44,270 nt of DNA from Lachnospiraceae bacterium UBA1712 (lineage in GTDB: Bacteria; Bacillota; Clostridia; Lachnospirales; Lachnospiraceae). This document shows, piece after piece, positions 17,226 through 25,869 of this stretch; the stretch's first letter is position 1; the number at the start of each line of letters is the position of its first letter. Under the pieces are notes generated by a model, which saw nothing but the letters and a program-made list of their open reading frames with translations, did not search any database and was not told the origin of the DNA. The translations under genes were made by a program, and so were the position numbers. Location of the stretch: assembly GCA_002317175.1 (NCBI GenBank), contig DCJA01000036.1, forward strand, positions 1 through 44,270, written 5' to 3'.

Positions 17226-17495
17226 ATGTATTACGTACCTGATGGAACACAGTTTTGTGGTTTTTATGAATGTTCAGAGTGTGGAGAAAGATTTCTTGAT
17301 CTTAAGATAGCGCCTAAGATGGTTTGTCCATATTGTGGTGAAGAGCCTGACATGGAGATTGGACCAGATGAGGAGATGCCTGAAGTAATCGAGGCAGCTA
17401 CACTGATAGATGTAATCGAGGGAGAAGAAGAGGTTGAGAAGATGGATGGTCTTCTTAGTCTTGCATTAACCGGTGGAGATTTCGACTGGTTGTAG
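17226..17495 (+). CDS. Small zinc-ribbon protein of unknown function
   Basis: This 89-residue protein has two CxxC knuckles, CSEC (C16, C19) and CPYC (C34, C37), a typical four-cysteine zinc ribbon. A strongly acidic tail follows (PDEEMPEVIE and EGEEEVEKMDG). An AGAAAGAGAT stretch provides a modest ribosome site. It is too short for an enzyme and could bind nucleic acid or act as an adaptor. I do not recognise a named family. Confidence 0.75.
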   Translation: MYYVPDGTQFCGFYECSECGERFLDLKIAPKMVCPYCGEEPDMEIGPDEEMPEVIEAATLIDVIEGEEEVEKMDGLLSLALTGGDFDWL

Positions 17496-17569
17496 ACATG
17501 AAAATCAGATTTGTCTGGGATTATTGATTATTAAAAAGTAAATATGACTTTTGGAATTTGAGGGGAATT

Positions 17570-18442
17570 ATGAAAAAGAGTTTAATTAGGGTTGCGATGA
17601 CTGTCGTGTTGCTTGTATGCCTGGCTGTCATTGTTCCAGTGCAGTCACAGGCTGCAACAAAGAGTGATATTAAAAAATACACCATGGTTTTTGATGCTAA
17701 CTACTACAGTACCACATATCCTGATGTAGTTGCTGCATATGGTAATGATTATAACAAGCTTTTGGCTCATTATATTAATAATGGTATCGCTGAAGGACGT
17801 AATGCTTCTTCGAACTTCAATGTACAGGCTTATCGTGACAATAATGCCGATCTTAACACAGCCTATGGTGATAACTGGGCATGTTATCATGAGCATTATG
17901 CAGTATATGGTAAAGCTGAGAATCGTGTAGCATTGCCAGGAAAAAATAAGAATCAGAATAAGCAGACTTCAAAGCAGCAGACTAAGACAGTTGCAGGTGG
18001 AGAGGTCATTGGAACATATACTACAGAGTATGATGCTACAATACCAAGAGCTACTAATGTGGTTGTGGCTGCTTCAAGAATCAATGGAGTAGTTGTTAAG
18101 CCGGGTGGAAAGTTCTCATTTAGCAAGACAGTGCTACCACGAACTTCAGCAAACGGTTATGTCAGTGCACCTGTAATCGTTGGTGGAAAATATGTAGATG
18201 GTATTGGCGGAGGTATCTGTCAGGTATCCTCTACATTATATGCAGCGATGGTAAATGCAGGTCTTCCTGCTACTGAGCGTCATTCGCATTCTTTGGAGTC
18301 ACCATATATTGCTAAAGGACTTGATGCGTCAATTGCCGCAAACTCAAAGGATTTGAGATTTACTAATACATTTAAGTATTCGATTATTATCAACGCTACA
18401 GCTGATAATGGTACATTAACAGTTACAATCAGTAAGTATTAA
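17570..18442 (+). CDS. Secreted VanW-domain protein with two YPDV-type repeats
   Basis: I place the start at ATG 17570, since AGGGGAA (17561-17567) is its ribosome site; a TTG at 17558 would lie across that site. The protein is then 290 residues: signal peptide (1-28, cut near VQSQA-AT), two tandem repeats of about 40 residues (FDANYYSTTYPDVVAAYG and FNVQAYRDNNADLNTAYG, each ending in a YG/HY-G-A-E-R/N pattern), a Lys/Gln-rich linker, and a VanW domain (about 150-290, FSFSKTVLPRTSANGY and GGGICQVSSTLYAA). VanW proteins accompany some vancomycin-resistance operons but are widespread and of unknown biochemical role. No van genes are present, so a general wall function is more likely than resistance. 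Confidence 0.88.
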   Translation: MKKSLIRVAMTVVLLVCLAVIVPVQSQAATKSDIKKYTMVFDANYYSTTYPDVVAAYGNDYNKLLAHYINNGIAEGRNASSNFNVQAYRDNNADLNTAYGDNWACYHEHYAVYGKAENRVALPGKNKNQNKQTSKQQTKTVAGGEVIGTYTTEYDATIPRATNVVVAASRINGVVVKPGGKFSFSKTVLPRTSANGYVSAPVIVGGKYVDGIGGGICQVSSTLYAAMVNAGLPATERHSHSLESPYIAKGLDASIAANSKDLRFTNTFKYSIIINATADNGTLTVTISKY

Positions 18443-18464
18443 TAATGTGTAGTAGAGGAATTGG

Positions 18465-19085
18465 ATGAAAAGAACTTGTAAGCAGTGTGGAAAGGATTTC
18501 TTTCTTTCAAAATCTGAAGTTGATTTTTATAATAAGAAAAATCTTTCTCTTCCAAAAAGATGTAAAGAGTGCAGAGAAGCCAATAAGGCTAACGCAGGTG
18601 CTCAGGAGAGTGCTGCTGTAACGACTGCATATAATACAGTAACAAATGCAGATGCTAGTGCAGGGTCAAAGCCTAAAAAGAATAAGCTTTGGACCATAAT
18701 ATTCGCGATAGTATTGTTGGGGATATTGTTTTACCTGACACTTGGTAAAACTACGAGTGCTATTATTGGGCAGAATGTTGTTGATGACTTGGCTGAAACT
18801 AGTTTGGATGTTGATATAAACGTTAGTTTCAGAAATGAAAAGCTTCTTACACAGCATTATGAGAAGCATGGCATAGAAATGGGATTTGGTTCTGCTGTAG
18901 ATTATGAAGCAGCTGCTTGTGCAGTGGTCAATAACCCTAATGCATTACACAAGATTGAGGCAGAAGATGGAGATGATATCTATTATCTGGAAGCCAGCAA
19001 TGAGTTTGTAGTGGTTTCTACTGATGGATATATAAGAACATATTTTAAGCCGGATAGCGGCAAAAAATACTATGATAAGCAATAG
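18465..19085 (+). CDS. Zinc-ribbon / transmembrane protein with polymorphic-toxin-like RNase tail
   Basis: A 206-residue protein in three parts: a zinc ribbon (CKQC at 5-8, CKEC at 33-36), a low-complexity linker and transmembrane helix (about 75-92), and a C-terminal domain (about 125-206). The tail contains LLTQHYEKHGIEMGF, DYEAAACAVVNNPNALHK, DGDDIYY and STDGYIRTYFKP. This pattern (H-x3-H, an AxxFxxNP-like helix, then a strand with S-T-D-G-x-I-R-T-Y-F) is what I associate with the C-terminal BECR-fold RNase domains of polymorphic toxins and phage MuF proteins. That assignment is from memory of the pattern, not a search. No immunity gene is evident next to it, so it may be a domesticated or regulatory version. 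Confidence 0.7.
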   Translation: MKRTCKQCGKDFFLSKSEVDFYNKKNLSLPKRCKECREANKANAGAQESAAVTTAYNTVTNADASAGSKPKKNKLWTIIFAIVLLGILFYLTLGKTTSAIIGQNVVDDLAETSLDVDINVSFRNEKLLTQHYEKHGIEMGFGSAVDYEAAACAVVNNPNALHKIEAEDGDDIYYLEASNEFVVVSTDGYIRTYFKPDSGKKYYDKQ

Positions 19086-19108
19086 ATAGAAATACGAGGT
19101 TTTTAATT

Positions 19109-19567
19109 ATGACTTTTCTTGCAGATATGTTTGCAAACAAAGCGTTTTTGTCAGGACTGTTAGGCTGGCTGGTTGCGCAGGTTTCAAAGACAATCATTTA
19201 CCTTATTGTAAATAAGGAACTTAGAATGGAAAGAATGTTTGGCGGTGGTGGTATGCCAAGTTCACATTCGGCCACGGTTGCTGGTCTTACAACTGCTACT
19301 GGTATTATTTATGGTGGTGGTAGTATAGAATTTGCCATTACATTCTGTCTTTCAATGATAGTTATGTATGATGCCATGAATGTTCGAATGGAGACTGGCC
19401 GTCAGGGTAAGTTATTAAATGACATGGTTGAGATCTTTCAGAATATGGGTAAGAACATTACACCGGAAGAGCGTCTTAAGGAACTTGTAGGACATACTCC
19501 TACTCAGGTGCTTGTGGGCTGTATTCTTGGTATACTCGTGGCTATATGCGTTTGTTTGTATATCTAG
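19109..19567 (+). CDS. Divergent PAP2 family protein (DUF212)
   Basis: A 152-residue membrane protein with about four helices. The GGGMPSSHSATVAGL block and the DAMNVRMETGRQ segment match the divergent PAP2 family, distant relatives of acid phosphatases that act on lipid phosphates or pyrophosphates. The serine-histidine pair of the PAP2 core (PSSHSA) is present. Position after the zinc-ribbon gene is probably incidental. Confidence 0.9.
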   Translation: MTFLADMFANKAFLSGLLGWLVAQVSKTIIYLIVNKELRMERMFGGGGMPSSHSATVAGLTTATGIIYGGGSIEFAITFCLSMIVMYDAMNVRMETGRQGKLLNDMVEIFQNMGKNITPEERLKELVGHTPTQVLVGCILGILVAICVCLYI

Positions 19568-19700
19568 ACTTATTTTACTATGTATGAATAATGATATAGC
19601 TAATGTTGTTTCTATGAATTTGTTGATTCCTGATGCATAGAGCAATGTTTTGAATATATGTCTGAACTGGTATGATATATAAGAAATAGGAGAGCTGATA

Positions 19701-20225
19701 ATGTTAAAGAAATACCTGATCATATTTTTGATTTCCATGATTCCACTTATTGAACTTCGAGGGGCTATTCCAGTTGCGCTTGCTCCAGAAGCTGCAGAGG
19801 TTCATCTTCTTGGAATGTCACTTCATGGACTTGGACTTCCAATTCTCTGGTCCTATGTTGTATGTATTATTGGCAATATGCTTCCAGTGCCAATTATCTA
19901 CTGGTTTGCGCTTGCTGTTATCAAGTGGGGACAGAGTAAGAAGATTCCACTGTTTTCTAAGTTCTGCAATTTCTGTATGGAAAAGGGACAGAAGGGTGGA
20001 AGAAAGCTTCAGGAAAAGGCTGGAAGAGGCTTATATTTTGCATTATTCCTTTTCGTAGGAATTCCACTTCCTGGAACTGGAGCCTGGACAGGTACTCTTG
20101 CTGCAAGTATTCTTGAGATGGATTTTAAGAAGAGTATTGTAGCTGTTGTAGCTGGTGTTGTGCTCGCTGGTATCATTATGGGATGTGGTACAGGTATTAT
20201 TACCTGGTTAGTAAGCATTTTTTAA
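19701..20225 (+). CDS. Small multidrug export (Sm_multidrug_ex) family membrane protein
   Basis: A 174-residue polytopic protein with about four membrane segments. The N-terminal ISMIPLIELRGAIPVAL and the central VGIPLPGTGAWTGTLAA blocks are characteristic of this family, which is distantly related to DedA/SNARE-associated membrane proteins. The PLPGTGAW loop is the likely re-entrant element. Transport of drugs has not been generally shown for the family; lipid or small-molecule export is an alternative. AGGAGAG precedes the ATG. Confidence 0.88.
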   Translation: MLKKYLIIFLISMIPLIELRGAIPVALAPEAAEVHLLGMSLHGLGLPILWSYVVCIIGNMLPVPIIYWFALAVIKWGQSKKIPLFSKFCNFCMEKGQKGGRKLQEKAGRGLYFALFLFVGIPLPGTGAWTGTLAASILEMDFKKSIVAVVAGVVLAGIIMGCGTGIITWLVSIF

Positions 20226-20282
20226 TGAAATGTCCAACTGGATTGAATATATGCTTATCATTTGATTCTTATAGCTTATTTT

Positions 20283-20305
20283 AAAGTCTGCTTTGTGCAG
20301 GCTTT
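20283..20305 (+). terminator. Candidate terminator hairpin after the small export gene
   Basis: AAAGTCTGC (20283-20291) and GCAGGCTTT (20297-20305) pair over 9 bp with one G-T, around a 5-nt loop. The tail, ATTAAG, is not a good T-tract, so termination may be weak. Confidence 0.4.
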
Positions 20306-20402
20306 ATTAAGTGTAAAAAATATCATGGTTATCTGTTGAATGGAAATGGATGCTTACTGTTTGGTAAGTGGAAATGTTTTTCGTGGGACTTGGGGGTCTT
20401 AT

Positions 20403-22634
20403 ATGGAGTTTAGATATTTATTTCAATTCTATATTGCATGTCTGCTATTAAATATAGTGGCTTTGCCAATATGCTATAAGCTTTTTGGCCGCATGCGTGA
20501 TGGTGGTGTGATAGTAGGGAAAACTATTGGACTTTACCTGTGTGGCTATCTTATGTGGCTTCTTTCATCGTGCCATATATTAAAGTTTTCAACATTAAAT
20601 TCAATATTATGTATATTGCTTGTGGCAATCTGTTGTTATGGACCTATTGCGTATAGTTGTATTAAATATACAAAATCGGAGTCTGTAGTTGCGCCATCTG
20701 ATACTAAGTCTAAAACAAAGTATAAGTCTGATAATGCCACAAATGCTGCAAATACGCAAAGAAAGCCTAGGTCTGTAAATGACGATAGTTTGGGCTTTTT
20801 TGAATATATAAAGGCAAACTACCGCGCATTTATTATCGGTGAACTAATCTTTTTTGCAATGTTTTTGGCATTAAACTGGATTTTTGCACATCGTATTCCG
20901 GGCTCTGATACTGAGCGAATGATGGACCTGGGCTTTATGAACAGTATCTATATCACGGACTATATGCCTCCAATGGATATGTGGTCGGCTGGAAAAGCTA
21001 TCAACTATTACTATTTTGGACAGTATATAATCACTTATCTTACTAAGATTTCATTTATCCCAGTGGGTTATGGTTACACCTTTGGCCTGTATCTAATTGC
21101 GGCTTGGGTATTTACAGCTGTTTTCAGACTGGTTCAGACAATATCTGGAAGCAGAGTTGCTGGAGTACTGTCATCAGTTGCTGTAGTTTTTGCGGGAAAT
21201 GTACATTATATAGTGTTTTCAAAGATTGTTCCATTTTTCTGGGATATCTTACAATTAGAGGGAGAGAAGCCAAGCTACTGGTTTGCCAATTCTACTCGTT
21301 ATATAGGCTATGTTCCTGAGGTGGAAAAGGATAAAACTATACATGAATTTCCTTCTTATTCTTTTATCATAGGAGATCTTCATGCCCATGTGGTTGATCT
21401 GTTGATTGTGGTTACAATACTTACTCTGCTTTGGGTATATCTTTGCTATATCAAGGAAAATGTGAAAAAAGATAGCAATCTTCTAAAGACATGTGTTAAT
21501 CCATATACAGTACTAATTGCATTTTTGCTGGGAATAAGCAGTATGTCCAATTACTGGGATTTGCCTATTTATTACGTGGTTGCAGGAAGCATCATTTTGT
21601 TTGGTATGATTTCAACTATTGGCCTTTGCAAGGAGGTTCCGTTCTTTGTAGGTTTATCCGGAATCTTTATCTATATGCTCAATTTGCTTGTGGCTTTACC
21701 ATTTAACCTGAAGTTTGACAAGATGGTTGAAGGCATAGGAGTAGTCAGTAGAAGAAGTCTCTTGCACCAATATCTTTTCTTGTGGGGCTTTCCTGTAATA
21801 CTATCGGCTATCTTTATAGCTATAGTGTTAAAAAAGAAACGTTTTAATGAAAAGATTCTGTATGTGATTTTGCTCGCCTTATGTGCTACAGGTCTGACAC
21901 TGATTCCAGAGTTTGTATTTGTGAAGGACATCTATATTGATGGTTTCCCACGCGCCAATACTATGTTCAAACTTTCCTATGAAGCTTTTGTTATGTTTGG
22001 CATCGTGATGGGCTGTATGATCAGCTATATTTATAAGCTGTCTAAGGAGGCTAATGGCTTCGAGGCATATCAGTATAAAAAGATAGCTGTTATTGCGCTA
22101 CTGATTCTTCTTTGGACGTCGTGTTATAGCATTACTGCAATCAAGAGCTGGATTAGAGACTATTCCTCTGATAACTGGCAGGGCTTTGATGCTTCCAAGA
22201 CTATCAGAGAGAACAATTCACTTGAGATGAATGCTATTGATTCGCTTGTGGAGATAGTAGAGGCTTCTGATGAAAAACAGCCTGTTGTTCTCGAGGCAGA
22301 TGGCGATAGCTATACCAATACCTGCAAGGTGTCGGTGTTGACTGGTTATCCAACTGTTCTGGGCTGGCATACTCATGAGTGGCTTTGGCACAATTCTCAT
22401 TCCTATATGGAGAGTAGACGAATTGATGTTGAGAGTATCTATTCTGGTGAGGATATTGATCAGAAAAAGAGCTTAGTTGAAAAATATGGAATCGATTATA
22501 TCTATGTCGGACTTAAGGAATATGAAAAGTACGAGATAGTTCAGAATTATCTTCTCGAGCAGTTGGGTGAAGTAGTGTACTGCGAAGCCTGCGACAGTGG
22601 AGAGATAATAGAGATTATTAAGGTCACACATTAA
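20403..22634 (+). CDS. DUF2298 (YYY) polytopic membrane protein, probable GT-C-type glycosyltransferase
   Basis: I prefer ATG 20403 (743 residues; MEFRYLFQFY start with TTGGGGG upstream) over the in-frame ATG at 20340, which has no ribosome site. At least a dozen membrane helices are seen. Family marks: PGSDTERMMDLGFMNSI (D169, E171), the INYYYFGQY motif (202-208) that names the YYY family, and HEFPSYSFIIGDLHAHVVDL. An acidic pair on the first outer loop and the overall layout resemble GT-C lipid-linked-sugar transferases; the enzymatic role is not established for the family. The C-terminal soluble part (about 610-743) contains GWHTHEWLW. The stop overlaps the next start (TAATG), so the two proteins are made in step. 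Confidence 0.85.
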   Translation: MEFRYLFQFYIACLLLNIVALPICYKLFGRMRDGGVIVGKTIGLYLCGYLMWLLSSCHILKFSTLNSILCILLVAICCYGPIAYSCIKYTKSESVVAPSDTKSKTKYKSDNATNAANTQRKPRSVNDDSLGFFEYIKANYRAFIIGELIFFAMFLALNWIFAHRIPGSDTERMMDLGFMNSIYITDYMPPMDMWSAGKAINYYYFGQYIITYLTKISFIPVGYGYTFGLYLIAAWVFTAVFRLVQTISGSRVAGVLSSVAVVFAGNVHYIVFSKIVPFFWDILQLEGEKPSYWFANSTRYIGYVPEVEKDKTIHEFPSYSFIIGDLHAHVVDLLIVVTILTLLWVYLCYIKENVKKDSNLLKTCVNPYTVLIAFLLGISSMSNYWDLPIYYVVAGSIILFGMISTIGLCKEVPFFVGLSGIFIYMLNLLVALPFNLKFDKMVEGIGVVSRRSLLHQYLFLWGFPVILSAIFIAIVLKKKRFNEKILYVILLALCATGLTLIPEFVFVKDIYIDGFPRANTMFKLSYEAFVMFGIVMGCMISYIYKLSKEANGFEAYQYKKIAVIALLILLWTSCYSITAIKSWIRDYSSDNWQGFDASKTIRENNSLEMNAIDSLVEIVEASDEKQPVVLEADGDSYTNTCKVSVLTGYPTVLGWHTHEWLWHNSHSYMESRRIDVESIYSGEDIDQKKSLVEKYGIDYIYVGLKEYEKYEIVQNYLLEQLGEVVYCEACDSGEIIEIIKVTH

Positions 22635-24268
22635 TGAAGACAAATAGCAGACTCTTATTATTAATTACATTTATATATATTTATGTTCCGATTCTGTTCT
22701 TTCTGATTGGATATACCAAGGTCTGGGTATGGATTATCACAGCTGGAGTATGCATATTTTATCTAATCAAGATGTACAAGGATTATGTCAGGGATTTGGG
22801 TGCATTGTATGGTGTGAGTGAAAATGAGGTGAATTCGAATGCTACAGTAGCTGATAATGCTGAAGTTCCTGTAGCTTGTGTTAATAAGCCAAAAACATTG
22901 ACACCAGCCACGATAATAGATATCAGACTTGCAGTTATCATAGCGGCGATTATTGTTATCTATTGTATCTACATCGGATACGGTGGAATATTTGTGCAGG
23001 CGGGAGACTGGTCAAAGCACAATGCCATTTTGCATGATCTTGCAGAAAAATCCTGGCCGGTTTATTACACGAGCCATGAGGATAGTATGCTTACCTATTA
23101 TCTGGGCCAGTATATTATTCCAGCACTGCTTGGTAAATTCGCCATATTCGTTTCAGGTGACAGAACTGTTGGTTTTACAGTATCCAGCATTAGTATGGCA
23201 GTCTGGGGCGTGATTGGTATATATCTTGTTTTTCTTAATCTTGTTCGTGTAAGCAGATCTGATACAGCGTTAAAACAGCTCAGATGTCTGTTCATCATGT
23301 TGTTTTTCTCTGGCGCATTGCCAATTGCGCAGATGCTTGTATCTGGCATATATGGTGACGATATGTATTCCATGGGCAATAATCACTGGATGCTTTTTAA
23401 TGGCCTGATGATGCAGTACAGAAGTAATCTTGTAATGCTTAGATGGGTATTTCCTCAGGTCATTGTAATATGGATGATAGCTATTATGTTTTTAGAGCAT
23501 AAGGACAGGCTTCAGTATTATGTCCTTCTTATTTCACCCGTTCTTATGTATGGTACATTTTCTATAGTAATGTTTGCGGCTTTTGCGTTAGTTTGGTTCA
23601 TTTATATGCTGTATAGCAGTAAAGACAGAAAATGCTGCGTGGATAGCGCACTGGCCTTAAGTAATAGCTTGTCATTTATAACTTTAGGGTCAGTGATAAT
23701 TGCATATTTTACAGGATATATGCTGGTTAAAAAGCCATCCTTTTTGGAGTTTAAAATGCAGGAGATAACTACTGGCAATATCTGGGGTGTACTGATATTT
23801 GATTTGTTCATGTTTGGAATAATGGGAATATGCGTGTACAAAGATCATAGCTTAGATCCACTGTATTATGTATGTATGATTTTGCTTACTATTTTTCCTT
23901 TATTCACTATGGGCCTGTTCAATGATTTTGTTATGAGTGCTTCAATTCCTGGACTTTTTATGCTCATGATCTGGGTTATTCAGTATCTTAATAAGAATGA
24001 GGATAGCAAAAGCTATGGCATCAGAGTAGGCGTCCTGGCTGCCTGCCTTCTGGTGGGAGTCTGGTATCAGGCAATGGAAATTAAGGAAAATGTGAAGTAT
24101 TTTTCTGAGTATGGAGCCAATGGGGTTCAGGACTATTACAGAACGCTTGAGACTTATTCGGATCGTAATTCTGGAGAGCAGGAAGATCTGATATATAACT
24201 ATTTTACCTATGATTTGGACGGGAAGGCTTTTTATGAGGTTTTTGCACGCAAAAAAATCGAAGACTGA
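22634..24268 (+). CDS. Polytopic membrane protein, DUF2298-like partner
   Basis: A 544-residue protein with about 11-13 membrane helices and no obvious named domain. After the second helix it has AGDWSKHNAILHDL (D125) and, 30 residues later, YYLGQYIIPALLG (155-167). The DUF2298 protein upstream has D169 and, 33 residues later, YYYFGQYIITYL, so the two appear to be distant paralogues with the same outer-loop design. The ATG overlaps the upstream stop by one base, which indicates translational coupling. A soluble C-terminal tail is short. Function is inferred only: a GT-C-like transferase or the second half of a heteromeric enzyme. Confidence 0.8.
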   Translation: MKTNSRLLLLITFIYIYVPILFFLIGYTKVWVWIITAGVCIFYLIKMYKDYVRDLGALYGVSENEVNSNATVADNAEVPVACVNKPKTLTPATIIDIRLAVIIAAIIVIYCIYIGYGGIFVQAGDWSKHNAILHDLAEKSWPVYYTSHEDSMLTYYLGQYIIPALLGKFAIFVSGDRTVGFTVSSISMAVWGVIGIYLVFLNLVRVSRSDTALKQLRCLFIMLFFSGALPIAQMLVSGIYGDDMYSMGNNHWMLFNGLMMQYRSNLVMLRWVFPQVIVIWMIAIMFLEHKDRLQYYVLLISPVLMYGTFSIVMFAAFALVWFIYMLYSSKDRKCCVDSALALSNSLSFITLGSVIIAYFTGYMLVKKPSFLEFKMQEITTGNIWGVLIFDLFMFGIMGICVYKDHSLDPLYYVCMILLTIFPLFTMGLFNDFVMSASIPGLFMLMIWVIQYLNKNEDSKSYGIRVGVLAACLLVGVWYQAMEIKENVKYFSEYGANGVQDYYRTLETYSDRNSGEQEDLIYNYFTYDLDGKAFYEVFARKKIED

Positions 24269-25415
24269 GAAACTGGAAGAGTACATAGAGTCTAATCATA
24301 AAGAAAAGTCTGGCTTAGGAGTAAAGGCGTCAAAGCTTATTATTTCCAGTGTTTTCATTTGCATGTCACTTGTTATTTTTACTGGCTGCGGGAAGTCTGC
24401 TGCTCGTGCTACAGTATCTGGCTTATATTTTGACACCTTCATTAGTATAACCGCCTACGATAATACTGATAATGGGATTTTGCAGAATGCGCTTTCAAAA
24501 TGTGAAGACTATGAGCTGATCTTTAGTAAGACCAACGAACAGAGTGAGCTGTATAAGATAAATAGCAGGATGGATGCATTGAGCGATGATGCACATTATC
24601 GAACTCAGATATCCAAAGATATGTACGATGTCATATCACAGGCTCTTGAGCTGTCAGAAGATACTGATGGTGCATATAACCCGGCGCTGGGAAGCGTGAT
24701 TGAACTATGGGATTACAGGAGTGAGAATCCGATAGTGCCAACACAGGACGTAATAGATGCTGCTTTGTTGCATACTGACGTGGCTGCAATTCATCTATAT
24801 GAGAAGAACATTGATGACGTTAAGGCTGTTGATGCAAATGATTCATTGGATGTAGAGGAGGCTTCGAACTCAGCTGGTAAGGATGAAAACGTATATATTC
24901 TTGAAATAGATGACGATGAACTTGTAATAGACCTTGGAGGAATAGCCAAGGGATATATTGCCAATCAGCTCCGTGATTACCTGATTGAAAAGGGCTGTAA
25001 AGAAGCGGTGATTGCTCTTGGCGGAAATATCTATTGTATAGGTGATAAAGCTGGAGAGGGTTACAACGTTGGCATTCAAAAGCCTTTTGCTAATCTGGGC
25101 GAAAATGAGATGTCAGTCAATGTATCCGACACCAGTGTGGTCACATCAGGTATCTATGAACGATATTTTGAGATTGATAATCATATCTATCACCACATCA
25201 TTGATTCAAGCAATGGATATCCTGTGGACAATGATCTAGCTTCAGTAACAGTGATTTGTAAGGATTCGCTTAAGGCAGATGTACTTTCGACTGCGCTTTT
25301 GTGTATGGGAAATGAAGGCGTTGCTGATTATGTAAAAAAGTATAATGAGTCCAGTGGTGATAAAATAAAGGTCATCCTCATTTCAAGAGATGGGATTGTC
25401 AATGAATTGGACTAG
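24234..25415 (+). CDS. apbE: FAD:protein FMN transferase (ApbE), lipoprotein
   Basis: This enzyme attaches FMN covalently to Ser/Thr of partner proteins on the outer face of the membrane. I choose ATG 24234, 6 nt after GGGAAGG, over ATG 24210; the gene then overlaps the previous one by 35 nt and encodes 393 residues. An unusual 30-residue charged N-terminal extension precedes a lipoprotein signal (about 34-52, IFTGC with C52). ApbE motifs are all present: YFDTFISITAYD, DLGGIAKGYIA, ALGGNIYCIG, HHIIDSSNGYP and DVLSTALLCMG. An acidic insert lies at about 182-213. With the next two genes it forms a set seen in flavin-based electron export. The stop codon lies in a 38-nt tandem duplication. Confidence 0.92.
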   Translation: MRFLHAKKSKTEKLEEYIESNHKEKSGLGVKASKLIISSVFICMSLVIFTGCGKSAARATVSGLYFDTFISITAYDNTDNGILQNALSKCEDYELIFSKTNEQSELYKINSRMDALSDDAHYRTQISKDMYDVISQALELSEDTDGAYNPALGSVIELWDYRSENPIVPTQDVIDAALLHTDVAAIHLYEKNIDDVKAVDANDSLDVEEASNSAGKDENVYILEIDDDELVIDLGGIAKGYIANQLRDYLIEKGCKEAVIALGGNIYCIGDKAGEGYNVGIQKPFANLGENEMSVNVSDTSVVTSGIYERYFEIDNHIYHHIIDSSNGYPVDNDLASVTVICKDSLKADVLSTALLCMGNEGVADYVKKYNESSGDKIKVILISRDGIVNELD

Positions 25416-25458
25416 AAGAATCAAGAGATGGGTCTGATATTAGATTAAACTAGAAGAA
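25383..25458. repeat. 38-nt degenerate tandem duplication over the apbE stop
   Basis: Two adjacent 38-nt units (25383-25420 and 25421-25458) share TCAAGAGATGGG at the start and ACTAGAAGAA at the end, with divergence between. The apbE TAG lies inside the first unit. Such a duplication leaves the reading frame intact because it falls at the gene end. Confidence 0.75.
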
Positions 25459-25465
25459 TGTTTGT

Positions 25466-25852
25466 ATGCAGAAAAAAGATTATATTTGGATTGCAATTAT
25501 TATAGCTGTTGTACTGGCGTTACTTGTGGTCTGGAAGTTAGCATTTTCCGAATCAGGGAGCACAGTATCATTAAGCATAGACGATCAAATAATATATGAG
25601 GATAAACTTGCTGATGAATGCTGGCTTGTAATAGAAGCAGAAAGAGTTATAGTTCTTAACTCGGAAACAGAAGCGTATGATTATGCCAAAGCATCAGATG
25701 GGGTAATTAACATTGTCGTTATAGAAGATGGTAAAGTAGACTCTGTATATGCCAACTGCCCGGATAAGGTATGTGTCAACATGCCTGATATTGATCAAGT
25801 CGGAGAATCCATTGTATGCATGCCTAACAGGCTGGTAATTACAGTGAAGTAA
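25466..25852 (+). CDS. NusG domain II protein, membrane-anchored (EetA-like)
   Basis: A 128-residue protein with a short Lys-rich start, one transmembrane helix (about 8-27) and an extracellular NusG-II domain. The family's closing block is present: ANCPDKVCVNMP, then GESIVCMPNRLVI, with C99/C104-like and C118-like cysteines. Proteins of this kind, called EetA in Listeria and Lactiplantibacillus, sit next to ApbE/FmnB and Gx-transporter genes in extracellular electron transfer loci. Its molecular role is unclear. The gene lies 50 nt after apbE and 17 nt before the Gx gene, so one operon is likely. Confidence 0.88.
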   Translation: MQKKDYIWIAIIIAVVLALLVVWKLAFSESGSTVSLSIDDQIIYEDKLADECWLVIEAERVIVLNSETEAYDYAKASDGVINIVVIEDGKVDSVYANCPDKVCVNMPDIDQVGESIVCMPNRLVITVK

Positions 25853-25869
25853 ACACCAATTAACAAGAA

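Noticed and set aside
17570..18442. VanW gene as a vancomycin-resistance marker
   Set aside because: No vanA/B, vanH, vanX or vanRS genes are present; VanW domains are widespread in Clostridia.
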